Assembly (NCBI GenBank): GCA_016841605.1 | Contig: JAENYV010000008.1 | Location: forward strand, 38,138 to 102,137 | Length of the DNA: 64,000 nucleotides | From: Dethiobacter alkaliphilus | GTDB taxonomy: Bacteria; Bacillota; Dethiobacteria; DTU022; UBA8154 | Reading direction: 5' to 3' | In this document: positions 1-8,540 of the stretch, piece by piece | How positions within the stretch are numbered: the stretch's first letter is position 1 | Layout: every line of letters begins with the position of its first letter | Position numbers and translations under genes: made by a program | The notes under the pieces: model-generated | Told to the model about the DNA's origin: nothing | Seen by the model: only the letters and a program-made list of their open reading frames with translations | The model's database searches: none

Positions 1-470
1 AGCTATAGGACTACCATCGACAGTAGAAGTAACCCTGGAAGATGACTCAACAATGAGCTTATCAGTGATGTGGGATAACGGCGCTCCGGAGTATGATGGA
101 GCAACAGCGGGCAGCTATACATTTACAGGGATATTGACTTTAGTGGAAGGCATCGCCAACAGCGATGATCTCAAAGCGGAGGTAAAGGTAAATGTGTTGG
201 AGCCGGATAAAGAAATAATTTTAGTAAGCCCCCTAGAGGATATTGAAGTAGCGAAAGGGACAGAGAAAGCAGCTATAGGACTACCATCGACAGTAGAAGT
301 AACCCTGGAAGATGACTCAACAATGCTCTTATCAGTGGTGTGGGATAACGGCGCTCCGGAGTATGATGGAGCAACAGCGGGCAGCTACACATTTACAGGG
401 GCATTGACTTTAGTAGAAGGCATCGCCAACACGGATGATCTCAAAGCAGAAGTAAAGGTAGATGTATTGG
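1..470 (+). repeat. 270-bp tandem repeat coding for Ig-like modules
   Basis: The sequence starting at nt 1 recurs at nt 271 with only scattered differences over about 200 bp, giving a 270-bp (90-codon) period inside the dockerin protein gene. More copies may lie upstream of the window. Confidence 0.9.
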
Positions 471-679
471 AAATAATTACTAAATGGGGAGATGTTAACG
501 GAGACGAAGTTGTTAATGCCACTGATGTACTTGCATACTGGGCATATATTGTAAGGGGAACAGCCTTTATTAATAGTGCAGTTGCGGATGTTAACGGAGA
601 CGAAGTTGTTAATGCCACTGATGTTTTAGCAGTTTGGGCGAAGATAGTAAGGGAAACTCCTTTTCCCGTTGAACAATAA
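2..679 (+). CDS. Dockerin-bearing surface protein with Ig-like repeats (5' truncated by window)
   Basis: The reading frame is open from the first bases, so the start lies outside the window. Two copies of a bacterial Ig-like module of about 90 residues are visible (motifs VEVTLEDDST, WDNGAPEYDG, AGSYTFTG), followed by a C-terminal dockerin. The dockerin has two calcium-loop repeats, DVNGDEVVNATDVLA at about nt 491 and again at about nt 587, with Asp/Asn at loop positions 1, 3, 5 and 12. Dockerins bind cohesin domains, and the next gene carries two cohesin-like domains, so this protein is probably displayed through that partner; the pairing is inferred from adjacency. The function of the missing N-terminal part cannot be judged. 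Confidence 0.8.
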   Translation, partial: AIGLPSTVEVTLEDDSTMSLSVMWDNGAPEYDGATAGSYTFTGILTLVEGIANSDDLKAEVKVNVLEPDKEIILVSPLEDIEVAKGTEKAAIGLPSTVEVTLEDDSTMLLSVVWDNGAPEYDGATAGSYTFTGALTLVEGIANTDDLKAEVKVDVLEIITKWGDVNGDEVVNATDVLAYWAYIVRGTAFINSAVADVNGDEVVNATDVLAVWAKIVRETPFPVEQ

Positions 680-740
680 TTTAGTAGTAAAGGAGGGGGG
701 AAAATTAAATAAAGAGGGGCCAAAGGGGGGCGAAAGAAAA

Positions 741-2183
741 ATGGCTAATTTATTTAAAAATATTAATATTAATAGGAGATATGTTTTTAATGTGAAAAGC
801 CCATTTCATAATTTTCGCTATAATTATCCTTTTTTTTTGAATCATTTACTGGGTAATATTATATATTTAATTATTTTACTACTATTGTTTATTTTTGCTT
901 TGTTAACTGCAGGCAAAATAGCGCTGGCAACACCAGCAATAACGGCGACAGTAGAAACAGCTTCAAATCCAGGGATAGGTAACATTGTAAGTATACCCAT
1001 CAATGTAAACGAGGTCGGAAAGATAGGAGCCTTTCAACTTGTTTTTGATTATGAGAGAGACAAACTAGAGTTTATGGGGTGGGAAAGTACAGGCAGTGTA
1101 TTTGGCAGTGCGTTTAATATAGCGACAATGCGAAGCACTACTACCGATGTTAATGAAAATGGTTTAGATCCGGTGCTGGGTTTTGCGAACTCAGCTGCGA
1201 TAAATTTTGAAGATGACGGGAATTACGGGAGTCCAACGGGTCCGGCCATCTTGGGGTCAATAAAGTTTAAGGCCAAAGATAATGGCAGCTCGACTGTATC
1301 GCTTAAAGAAACCAGCACCTTTGCCACAATAGTAGATGGAGCAGCAACCGCGATGGGTCAAACATTAATTGCCGGAGAAGTCAGGGCAGCTGAACCAAAC
1401 CTTGCATCAGTAACAGCGACAGTAGAAACAGCTTCAAATCCAGGGATAGGTAACATTGTAAGTATACCCATCAATGTAAACGAGGTCGGAAAGATAGGAG
1501 CCTTTCAACTTGTTTTTGATTATGAGAGAGACAAACTAGAGTTTATGGGGTGGGAAAGTACAGGCAGTGTATTTGGCAGTGCGTTTAATATAGCGACAAT
1601 GCGAAGCACTACTACCGATGTTAATGAAAATGGTTTAGATCCGGTGCTGGGTTTTGCGAACTCAGCTGCGATAAATTTTGAAGATGACGGGAATTACGGG
1701 AGTCCAACGGGTCCGGCCATCTTGGGGTCAATAAAGTTTAAGGCCAAAGATAATGGCAGCTCGACTGTATCGCTTAAAGAAACCAGCACCTTTGCCACAA
1801 TAGTAGATGGAGCAGCAACCGCGATGGGTCAAACATTAATTGCCGGAGAAGTCAGGGCAGCTGAACCGGACGAATGCTTTATCGCCACTGCTGCCTTTGG
1901 CTCTAGACTGACTCCGGCCGTAACTCTGTTAAGACAGTTTAGAGACACCAAATTGCTTACTAATATACCAGGACGTGCATTCGTAAATTTCTACTATACT
2001 TACTCTCCTTCAATTGCCAAGGTGATTGGCGGGAATGAAGGGTTAAAGTTTATCGTAAAGATGCTCTTATTGCCGGTAATTGTCCTGGCCTGGGCCTCGA
2101 TGAATTTTGAAGCAGTCTTTATATTCTTAATCCTGGCAACAGCATATATGTTAGGACGCATAAAAAAGCAAAATGTATTATAA
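741..2183 (+). CDS. Two-cohesin membrane protein with CFI-box C-terminal anchor
   Basis: I place the start at ATG 741, after a purine-rich site; an earlier in-frame ATG at 669 overlaps the previous gene and is less likely. The product is 480 aa. A hydrophobic stretch at about residues 36-60 acts as signal or anchor. Two cohesin-like domains of about 150 residues follow, identical to each other (motifs VSIPINVNEVGKIGAFQLVF, PTGPAILGSIKFK). The C-terminus begins with CFIATAAFGS, the hallmark of CFI-box C-terminal sorting or anchor segments, followed by two hydrophobic segments and a basic tail. The protein should sit in the membrane with its cohesins outside, as a small scaffold for dockerin proteins such as its upstream neighbour. 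No glycoside hydrolases are nearby, so a cellulosome role is not implied. Confidence 0.75.
   Translation: MANLFKNININRRYVFNVKSPFHNFRYNYPFFLNHLLGNIIYLIILLLLFIFALLTAGKIALATPAITATVETASNPGIGNIVSIPINVNEVGKIGAFQLVFDYERDKLEFMGWESTGSVFGSAFNIATMRSTTTDVNENGLDPVLGFANSAAINFEDDGNYGSPTGPAILGSIKFKAKDNGSSTVSLKETSTFATIVDGAATAMGQTLIAGEVRAAEPNLASVTATVETASNPGIGNIVSIPINVNEVGKIGAFQLVFDYERDKLEFMGWESTGSVFGSAFNIATMRSTTTDVNENGLDPVLGFANSAAINFEDDGNYGSPTGPAILGSIKFKAKDNGSSTVSLKETSTFATIVDGAATAMGQTLIAGEVRAAEPDECFIATAAFGSRLTPAVTLLRQFRDTKLLTNIPGRAFVNFYYTYSPSIAKVIGGNEGLKFIVKMLLLPVIVLAWASMNFEAVFIFLILATAYMLGRIKKQNVL
945..1867 (+). repeat. Two identical 452-bp cohesin repeats, 471-bp period
   Basis: Nt 945-1396 and 1416-1867 read the same base for base as far as I can compare by eye, separated by a 19-bp linker. 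The identity includes synonymous positions, so the duplication or gene conversion is recent. Confidence 0.9.
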
Positions 2184-2210
2184 TAAATAGCTCTTTTTAC
2201 AACAAGCATA

Positions 2211-3548
2211 GTGGTGAAGAAAATGAAGAAGTTTCTTAGTCTTTTGCTCTTAGCCTGTCTTTTTCTTTCTGTCTGCTTTTTTATCTCAGGATCAGATTTA
2301 TTTTCAGGAAAAGAAAAACTGAGGGAATTTTTTTCTTTTCTGCCGAGCGGGGCCGGGAGCGGACAAGATATCCGGGATGACCAAATGAGCGGCGAAGCCG
2401 GGCCGGTAATAGATCTTTCCCAGGATGAAACTGTCTGCCGGCAGGCAACTGTAGCTGCCGTGGGAGATATCATGGTTCACCGGACCCAGTTTGTGCGGGC
2501 GTATGATCCACAAGAGGAAAGCTACGATTTCAAGCCCAGCTTTGAGGTGATTGCTCCTTATCTGCAGAAGGCCGACTTGGTTGTGGGCAACCTGGAGACG
2601 ACCCTGGGCGGGGATAAATTGGGCTTCAGCGCCTATCCCCGTTTTAACAGCCCCGATGAGATCGTTACCGCCCTGCGGGAAGCAGGGTTTAATCTTTTGT
2701 GTACAGCCAACAACCACTGCCTGGATACAGGAGAAAAGGGCCTTTGCCGGACTATTAAAGTCATAGAGGAAGCGGGAATAAAGCATTTTGGCACAGCCGG
2801 AAGCTTTGAGGAGAGGAATACACCCCTTATTGTGCAGGTAAACGGAATCAGCTTGAGTTTTCTGGCCTATACCTACGGGACGAACGGGCTTTCAGTTCCG
2901 AGGGGAAAGGATTATCTTGTTAATTTAATCGACGAGGAACAAATGAGCCGGGATATTTCCCGGGCACGTTTGGAGGGTGCCGATCTGGTCATCGTCTATC
3001 TTCACTGGGGAGAGGAATATTGCACAGAGCCGACGGAAAGCCAGAAAAAAGTAGCCCTGTTTGCTGCAGAAGCAGGAGCGGACATTATTCTGGGAAGTCA
3101 TCCCCATGTCATTCAGCCGATGGAGTATCTTCATGTTCCGTCTAAGGTTGACAGGGAGAAAAAGATTTTTGTTGCATATTCCCTGGGAAATTTTCTTTCC
3201 AACCAGCACAGGATTTCAGGGAGTATCCCCACAGATGAAGTGGAGATCGGCAAAATTCTCTACCTTTGCGTGGAAAAAAATGAAGGAACGGGAGAGACAT
3301 ATCTGCGGGACATTAATTATGATCTGACCTGGGTGCACCGCAGCGGGAAACATCGGATTTTGCCTCTTCACAGGGTTGTGGGGGGAGAATTTGTGGAGGG
3401 AGAAATGGTTATACCGGCGTCTAGTGCCGACAGGCTGAAGAGGGATCTGGAAAGTCTGCGGGGTCGTCTGGAAGGGTTTAAACAGGCGGGCCCGGAGCAA
3501 ACAGTGCCGGTGGTACTGCAGAATAATGAAACCCCAGCCTCGCAGTAA
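2211..3548 (+). CDS. CapA family (poly-gamma-glutamate synthesis-like) protein
   Basis: A 445-aa exported protein of the CapA/PgsA family, which has a calcineurin-like metallophosphoesterase fold. A signal or anchor segment of about 20 hydrophobic residues lies near residues 6-30. Family motifs follow in order: GDIMVHR, GNLETTL, ANNHCLDTG, LHWGEEY and GSHPHVIQ, which supply the His/Asp/Asn metal ligands. The start is GTG at 2211; GTG 2214 or ATG 2223 are alternatives because the ribosome site is weak. Family members take part in capsule or polyglutamate export, but many Clostridial copies stand alone like this one and have no assigned substrate. Confidence 0.85.
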   Translation: MVKKMKKFLSLLLLACLFLSVCFFISGSDLFSGKEKLREFFSFLPSGAGSGQDIRDDQMSGEAGPVIDLSQDETVCRQATVAAVGDIMVHRTQFVRAYDPQEESYDFKPSFEVIAPYLQKADLVVGNLETTLGGDKLGFSAYPRFNSPDEIVTALREAGFNLLCTANNHCLDTGEKGLCRTIKVIEEAGIKHFGTAGSFEERNTPLIVQVNGISLSFLAYTYGTNGLSVPRGKDYLVNLIDEEQMSRDISRARLEGADLVIVYLHWGEEYCTEPTESQKKVALFAAEAGADIILGSHPHVIQPMEYLHVPSKVDREKKIFVAYSLGNFLSNQHRISGSIPTDEVEIGKILYLCVEKNEGTGETYLRDINYDLTWVHRSGKHRILPLHRVVGGEFVEGEMVIPASSADRLKRDLESLRGRLEGFKQAGPEQTVPVVLQNNETPASQ

Positions 3549-3573
3549 GGGAGTTGTAAGTAAAGCTGTTCTG

Positions 3574-4968
3574 CTATTGGGGGGGTGTCCCCTGTTCAAG
3601 ATGCGGCCATAGTTTGCTTGGGGCAGGTTTTTTCAATAGTAGTGACCCGGCCGAACCGATCAGGGAAATGAAAGCGGCTGCAGCGAAGGCGCTCCGAAAG
3701 CTTCCTGTGTAATCGGCCAGGTAGCCTCCCAGCGCGGGAGCGAGTACCTGACCGATGCCGAAAAAGATCGTTACGAACCCCAGTGCTGTGGAGGTAAGAC
3801 GCGGCCCGACCTGGTCTCCCGCGGCCGCGGCAACGATAGTAGGTATACTGCCCATGCCCAGCCCGAAGAGGATTATGGAAAGATAAAGGCCTCGCAGGGA
3901 GCCTGAGAAGAAGAAAAGAGAGTAGGCAATGGCGTTGACGAAATAGACCAGGCTCAGGCCGTATTTTCTTCCCAGGAGATCTGATATGCTTCCCCACATG
4001 GCCGCGGAAAAGATGCTCAGGCCGCCGGCCAGTGCCCACATGGTGCCGGCCTGGAGCTTGGATAATCCTATTTCTGTGGTCAGAAAGGCATGGAAAAAAG
4101 TTACATAGATGACATAAGAAAATCCGTACATGAAATAAACGCAGCCCAGATGCCAGACTTCCCGGCGATAATAAATCGAGCGCCATCCTTCCGGGGCAAC
4201 ATTCCGGACAGGTAAAGGAGCCGAAGATGTGTCGGAAGCCTCGGAAGCCCCGGAAGCCCCGGAAGCCCCGGAAGCTTTGGTGTTGTTGGGACAGGAAGAG
4301 GAAAGTTCTGCCTGCAGAATGGCAGATTCCTCTTTTTTTCTTTTTGCCGGCGATTCTTCCTGCGGATGATCCCGCAGGAGCAGGAAACAGAGACCGCAAA
4401 TGATCAGGACCAGGCCCCCCAGGATATACCAGGCGGCATTCCAGCTTCCGCTATGAAGAATGGGGGGAACGATTATTCCGGAGAGAAAAATTCCCATTCC
4501 AGGACCACCGCCGACAATTCCGGTCGCCAGCCCCCGGTGCCGGCTGGAAAACCACAATGAGCCCAGGGCCATGGCCGGGATATAGACCCCCCCGTTGCCC
4601 ATACCGGTAAGAAAACGCATCACCAGCGCAAAGTGAAAAGTTGAGGACGTTCCGGTCAGTATAAGGCTAACTCCGGTAAGCAGCAAAGAAAGGGTAATTA
4701 CCTTGCGGCTACCGTAGCGAGAGGCTAGATAGCCGCCGGCCAGGGTAAAGGTAAGGTAACCGATAAAATTTGCCGTTCCCAGTAGACCTGCCATGGTCCA
4801 GTTCAGCCCGAGCCCCAGGGCCATTTCCGGGAGGATGAGGCTGTAGGCCATGCGGCCGAAACCATGAGATCCAATATTTGCCAACAAACCGGCAAAAACA
4901 ATTATCCAACCATAATGAACGCTGATTTTTCGATCTTTTGGTTTTTTCCCAGCTATTGATTTACGCAT
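3574..4968 (-). CDS. MFS transporter, oxalate/formate-antiporter-like
   Basis: A 464-aa integral membrane carrier with about 12 hydrophobic segments in two halves. The MFS loop 2-3 motif appears as GGYLASRYGSRK and its pseudo-repeat in the second half as GSISDLLGRKYG. The overall pattern (HYGWIIVFAG near the start, GPGMGIFLSG) resembles the OFA/monocarboxylate-type MFS families; the substrate is unknown. The central loop between helices 6 and 7 holds a low-complexity Gly-Ala-Ser run from a 9-bp DNA repeat. The ATG start is preceded by GGAGA. It converges with capA across about 25 bp. Confidence 0.8.
   Translation of the reverse strand: MRKSIAGKKPKDRKISVHYGWIIVFAGLLANIGSHGFGRMAYSLILPEMALGLGLNWTMAGLLGTANFIGYLTFTLAGGYLASRYGSRKVITLSLLLTGVSLILTGTSSTFHFALVMRFLTGMGNGGVYIPAMALGSLWFSSRHRGLATGIVGGGPGMGIFLSGIIVPPILHSGSWNAAWYILGGLVLIICGLCFLLLRDHPQEESPAKRKKEESAILQAELSSSCPNNTKASGASGASGASEASDTSSAPLPVRNVAPEGWRSIYYRREVWHLGCVYFMYGFSYVIYVTFFHAFLTTEIGLSKLQAGTMWALAGGLSIFSAAMWGSISDLLGRKYGLSLVYFVNAIAYSLFFFSGSLRGLYLSIILFGLGMGSIPTIVAAAAGDQVGPRLTSTALGFVTIFFGIGQVLAPALGGYLADYTGSFRSAFAAAAFISLIGSAGSLLLKKPAPSKLWPHLEQGTPPQ
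4234..4278 (-). repeat. 9-bp tandem repeat (five units) in the MFS gene
   Basis: The unit GGAAGCCCC (plus strand) recurs with small variants at 4234, 4243, 4252, 4261 and 4270. It encodes the Gly-Ala-Ser tripeptide run in the cytoplasmic loop of the MFS carrier and keeps the frame when units are gained or lost. Confidence 0.9.
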
Positions 4969-4998
4969 TTTTCTCCAATCTCCGATTAATTCTTTGGT

Positions 4999-6855
4999 TT
5001 AATTGTTAGCGGCATGATCGTCCCTGACCAGCTGGAATATTTTAACCGGTTTGCTTTTTCCCTTGACGGAAATTTCCCCCATGGGCTCCAGAGGGATTCG
5101 CCCGGCAACTGCTTCATAAACCGCTTCACTGACCAAAACCTGAGAGGGTTTGGCGTTGGATTCCAGGCGAGCAGCGAGGTTGACAGCATCTCCGATGGCT
5201 GTATAGTCCATGCGGTTTTCCGCTCCGATGTTTCCCACAACTGCATCACCCGTATTGATCCCAATGCCGAAGTGTAGTGTAACCCCCGACATTTCCATCA
5301 CCTTTTTCTGCAGTGCCGTCCCTTCCCTGGTAATTGCCCGGGCAGCTTTCACTGCCCAGAGAGGATGATCTTCCAGATCAAGGGGGGCATTAAAAAGGAC
5401 CATAGCTGCATCTCCGATAAATTTGTCGATTGTACCTTTATTTTCAAAAATACAGCGTGTCACGATTTCAAAATATTCGTTAAGGACGGCAACAACACCT
5501 TCCGGAGGAAGTTTTTCCGAAAGGGGGGTAAATCCCCTGATATCGATGAACAGAATGGTTATACGGCGCCGGGTTCCCCCCAGTTTCAGCTTCTCCTCTC
5601 CCACATTAAGAATTTCTTCCACAACTTGCGGTGCCACGTAGCGGCCGAAAATTCGTGTTACCCGCTGTCTGTTGCGCTGCTCCACGACAAAGTTGTAGAC
5701 CAGCGCGGTGATGTAACTTCCGGAGAGGGAAAGAAGAGGATAAACGCTCTCCACGTAGATGGAACGCTCGTTGAAAAGCTGAGTGGTGACCAGGAAAAAG
5801 ACGGCTCCTATGAGGACAAGGCTGACAAATCCCCAAACCGGGCGCAACGTCTGGTAGATGAACATGGAGACCAGTGCCAGGAGAAAGACCATCAGCAGAT
5901 TGATCCACAGCGAAACAGGGTAAATGGGGCCGGCCTCCAGCAATGTGTGGAGAATATTGGCGTGGACTTCAATACCGTACATAGGGTTATCCCTGGCAAA
6001 GGGCGTAAAATAATAATCACCCAACCCTGATGTATAATAGCCCACCATGATGATCTTGTTTTCAAAGGTGGATGGAGGGTAGGCCCCTTCCACAACCAGG
6101 TGATAAGGCAGGACGGGAATATTACCCGGGCCGCCGCTATAATTAATAAGAGTGCTACCGCCCGGGTCAAGGGGAAAGGCAAACTGCCCCAGGGGAAGGT
6201 TTGAACGCTTCGGAGTAAAAACGCTGTCCAGGTGTTCATATAGTTCATTTGTGGAGATTCCCTGGGAAAGGGCCCGGATGACACCGTCAAAGGAGGCCAG
6301 CGGCCACCCTTCGTACTCCATCCAGAGAATTGCCCGGCGCATAATACCGTCTTGATCCGGTGTCACATTGACATATCCTGCTTTGGCGACCTCCCGGAGT
6401 TCAGGGATGGGCAAAGTCAGCGAAGCGGGAGTCAGAAACCCGGGAATTTCACTGATTGCCGGTGGGGCATCGATGGGATAGACCACGGGCGCCGAGCGTG
6501 CGGTTGCCTCTACGAGGGCCTCGTCCCGCCGGCTTTCCCGGGATGGTTCTGAGATGATAATGTCAAATCCGATGGCAGAAGCCCCGCCTTCCGTAAGGAT
6601 ATCCAGCAATTTGGCATGGATATCCCTTTCCCACGGCCACCTGCCCAGCTCTTCCAGACAGTTTTCCGTTATTCCCACGATAAGGATATCGCTGCAGGAA
6701 TCTTGGACTCCGCGCAACTGAAAGTGCAGATCCAGAGCACTTTTTTCTAAGTCGCCCAAAATGTTAAAATAACTGAGAATAAGGATAAAAAGACCCAGTC
6801 CGCTCCCCATAGCCAGGGAGATCAGGAATGGAAAAGAACGTTTTTTTTCTTGCAA
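4999..6855 (-). CDS. CHASE2-domain class III adenylate/guanylate cyclase
   Basis: A 618-aa membrane sensor cyclase. It has an N-terminal transmembrane segment (residues about 8-32), an extracellular CHASE2 domain (about 40-300, motif AIGFDIIISEPSRE), a cluster of three transmembrane helices (about 310-385) and a C-terminal class III cyclase domain (about 425-600). Catalytic signatures are LFIDIRGFT (first metal Asp), KFIGDAAM (second metal Asp) and YTAIGDAVNLAARLE. It should make cAMP or cGMP from NTP in response to an external signal. The start is TTG at 6855, chosen because GGGAGAG lies about 10 bases upstream. The next gene leftward, the MFS carrier, is on the same strand 30 bp away, so co-transcription is possible. 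Confidence 0.9.
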   Translation of the reverse strand: MQEKKRSFPFLISLAMGSGLGLFILILSYFNILGDLEKSALDLHFQLRGVQDSCSDILIVGITENCLEELGRWPWERDIHAKLLDILTEGGASAIGFDIIISEPSRESRRDEALVEATARSAPVVYPIDAPPAISEIPGFLTPASLTLPIPELREVAKAGYVNVTPDQDGIMRRAILWMEYEGWPLASFDGVIRALSQGISTNELYEHLDSVFTPKRSNLPLGQFAFPLDPGGSTLINYSGGPGNIPVLPYHLVVEGAYPPSTFENKIIMVGYYTSGLGDYYFTPFARDNPMYGIEVHANILHTLLEAGPIYPVSLWINLLMVFLLALVSMFIYQTLRPVWGFVSLVLIGAVFFLVTTQLFNERSIYVESVYPLLSLSGSYITALVYNFVVEQRNRQRVTRIFGRYVAPQVVEEILNVGEEKLKLGGTRRRITILFIDIRGFTPLSEKLPPEGVVAVLNEYFEIVTRCIFENKGTIDKFIGDAAMVLFNAPLDLEDHPLWAVKAARAITREGTALQKKVMEMSGVTLHFGIGINTGDAVVGNIGAENRMDYTAIGDAVNLAARLESNAKPSQVLVSEAVYEAVAGRIPLEPMGEISVKGKSKPVKIFQLVRDDHAANN

Positions 6856-6891
6856 GAAGGAATCTCTCCCGATGTGTATTATTGGTAACTC

Positions 6892-7227
6892 TTAAAGTAG
6901 GGTCGCCAAGGCCAGAATGATAACATGCCAGGATTGATCGAGCATGATTTTCAGCCATACGGTATTATTGGAACCGGTTATTTTTTCTGCCCAGAATTCA
7001 ATAAAAGTTCTTTCGTCTAAAAGAATATGAGCAAAAAAGATGAGAACGATACCTGCCCGGGAAAGCCCGCCGGCCGGCAGGGCCAGCAGGGAGACAGCGA
7101 GTGTATAAAGAGAACTATGGACCAGCAAAGGAAACCAGTTTCCGGCTTTGTTCTTAGCCATCCAATTTGTCTGCAGCAAGAAGTCCCCAACCAGATGTCC
7201 AATAAAAAGCCATGCAAAAAGTGACAT
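6892..7227 (-). CDS. DUF3307 small membrane protein
   Basis: A 111-aa protein with three to four hydrophobic helices. The N-terminal pattern HLVGDFLLQTNWMAKNK and a following HSSLYT are typical of DUF3307, a family of unknown function. It lies 36 bp upstream of the cyclase gene on the same strand, so the two may share a transcript. Confidence 0.8.
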   Translation of the reverse strand: MSLFAWLFIGHLVGDFLLQTNWMAKNKAGNWFPLLVHSSLYTLAVSLLALPAGGLSRAGIVLIFFAHILLDERTFIEFWAEKITGSNNTVWLKIMLDQSWHVIILALATLL

Positions 7228-7340
7228 TATCTTTCACCATAGGTAGTATTTTTTTTAACATTCCATAAAGAATAAGTTTTTCCTGCTCTTTTACCTTAAT
7301 GAAATTTTTTTTTAAAAAAAAGGAGAAAATAAAGAAGGAA

Positions 7341-7364
7341 ATTTATTCTTTATGGAGAATAAAT
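7341..7364. promoter_or_regulatory. Palindromic candidate operator upstream of rubrerythrin
   Basis: ATTTATTCT (7341-7349) and AGAATAAAT (7356-7364) form perfect 9-bp inverted arms with a 6-bp spacer. The site lies just upstream of a possible -10 (TATAAT, 7384-7389) for rbr. The position suits a redox- or metal-responsive repressor, but the sequence matches neither the classic Fur nor the PerR box closely. Confidence 0.45.
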
Positions 7365-7460
7365 CTAAAGAAAATAAATATCATATAATAAAAGATGTCG
7401 AGAAGAAATGGAATAGTTCTATTTCCTGCTCGCTCTTTTAAAAAAAGGAGGAAAATTTTT

Positions 7461-8033
7461 ATGTTGCTGAAAGGTTCAAAAACAGAGAGGAATATTTTGA
7501 CGGCGTTTGCAGGGGAATCCCAGGCCAGGAACCGCTATAACTATTATGCCAGTAAGGCCAGGGATGAGGGGTTCATGCAGATATCGGCTGTTTTCGAAGA
7601 GACGGCCAATCAGGAGAAGGAGCATGCCAAGAGGCTTTTTAAGCTGCTGCAGGGAGGGGAAGTGGAGATCCAGGCGGCATTTCCCGCCGGAGTGATCGGT
7701 ACGACGGCGGAGAATCTCCGGGAAGCAGCGGGAGGCGAAAATCATGAATGGACTGATATGTATCCGTCATTTGCCGAGGTAGCCAGGGAGGAAGGTTTTG
7801 ATGAAATTGCCGCGATTCTTGATGCTATTGCTGTGGCGGAAAAGCAGCATGAAAAGCGTTACAGCGCCCTCTTATCCAATGTAGAGAGCGGTACTGTCTT
7901 TAAAAAGGATGAAAGTATTTCCTGGGTCTGCCGCAACTGTGGTTATCGTCATGAAGGAAAAGAAGCGCCGGAAGTTTGCCCGGCTTGCAACCATCCCCAG
8001 GCTTACTTTGAAGTTCTCAGTGAGAACTGGTAA
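7461..8033 (+). CDS. rbr: Rubrerythrin
   Basis: A 190-aa non-haem iron peroxidase of anaerobes that reduces hydrogen peroxide in the cytoplasm. The N-terminal ferritin-like domain carries the di-iron ligands in the E-x-x-H patterns ([18 protein letters not shown]). The C-terminal rubredoxin domain has two CxxC knuckles (CRNCGY, CPACNHP) that bind one iron and pass electrons. The start ATG 7461 follows AAGGAGG; an upstream in-frame start at 7395 lacks a ribosome site. Superoxide reductase follows 90 bp downstream, so the pair forms an oxygen-defence unit that removes superoxide and then peroxide. Confidence 0.95.
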   Translation: MLLKGSKTERNILTAFAGESQARNRYNYYASKARDEGFMQISAVFEETANQEKEHAKRLFKLLQGGEVEIQAAFPAGVIGTTAENLREAAGGENHEWTDMYPSFAEVAREEGFDEIAAILDAIAVAEKQHEKRYSALLSNVESGTVFKKDESISWVCRNCGYRHEGKEAPEVCPACNHPQAYFEVLSENW

Positions 8034-8059
8034 AAGAAAAGGGAATGAACAACTCAGGA

Positions 8060-8091
8060 CAGGAATCGCCAGTAGGATATGGTGATTCCTG
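8060..8091 (+). other. Hairpin between rbr and dfx
   Basis: CAGGAATCGCC (8060-8070) pairs with GGTGATTCCTG (8081-8091), 11 bp with one G-U pair and a 10-nt loop. No T-run follows, so it is more likely an RNA processing or stability element in a shared rbr-dfx transcript than a terminator. Confidence 0.5.
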
Positions 8092-8123
8092 AAAGATAAA
8101 ATTTCTTGTAAGGAGAGGAAGAG

Positions 8124-8498
8124 ATGACGGAGCGCAAGCAGGTTTATAAATGTGATATTTGTGGGAATATTGTAGAGATCCTCCATGAGGGCAAAGGGCA
8201 GCTTGTTTGCTGTAACCAGCCGATGACGCTGCTGAAAGAAAATACTGTGGACGCTTCCCGGGAAAAGCATGTCCCGGTGGTGGAAAAAAGTGAAAAAAGC
8301 GTAAAAGTTAAAGTGGGGAGCGCACCGCATCCCATGGAAGAGAAACATTATATTGAATGGGTGGAGATCGTCTCCGGTGAGGTAAGTTGCCGTAAGTGGT
8401 TGAAGCCCGGTGAAATGCCGGAGGTGGATTTTGCCGTTGCCGGCGGAGATGTTACGGCCAGAGGATATTGCAATCTCCACGGTTTGTGGAAAAGTTAA
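8124..8498 (+). CDS. dfx: Desulfoferrodoxin (superoxide reductase)
   Basis: A 124-aa 2Fe-type superoxide reductase. The N-terminal desulforedoxin domain has the CDICGN and LVCCNQP cysteines for the Fe(Cys)4 centre I. The catalytic centre II ligands are visible in EKHVP, SAPHPM, KHYIEW and the C-terminal RGYCNLHG motif, giving four His and one Cys. It reduces superoxide to hydrogen peroxide, which the upstream rubrerythrin can remove. A strong terminator follows directly. Confidence 0.95.
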   Translation: MTERKQVYKCDICGNIVEILHEGKGQLVCCNQPMTLLKENTVDASREKHVPVVEKSEKSVKVKVGSAPHPMEEKHYIEWVEIVSGEVSCRKWLKPGEMPEVDFAVAGGDVTARGYCNLHGLWKS

Positions 8499-8505
8499 GG
8501 CACTA

Positions 8506-8532
8506 GCGGGGGGGCATCCCCCGTTTTTTTTT
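8506..8532 (+). terminator. Rho-independent terminator after dfx
   Basis: A short C/G-rich stem (CGGGGG with CCCCCG, loop around gcat) is followed by a run of nine T. It ends the rbr-dfx transcript. Confidence 0.85.
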
Positions 8533-8540
8533 GTTGCGTG

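Noticed and set aside
2-2183. A cellulosome
   Set aside because: Only one dockerin and one two-cohesin protein are seen, with no glycoside hydrolase or carbohydrate-binding module.
3596-4399. 267-codon minus-strand frame
   Set aside because: It overlaps the MFS gene in another frame; its composition is Arg/Gly-rich and shows no membrane or domain pattern.
5365-6030. 221-codon plus-strand frame
   Set aside because: Antisense to the cyclase gene and without domain features.
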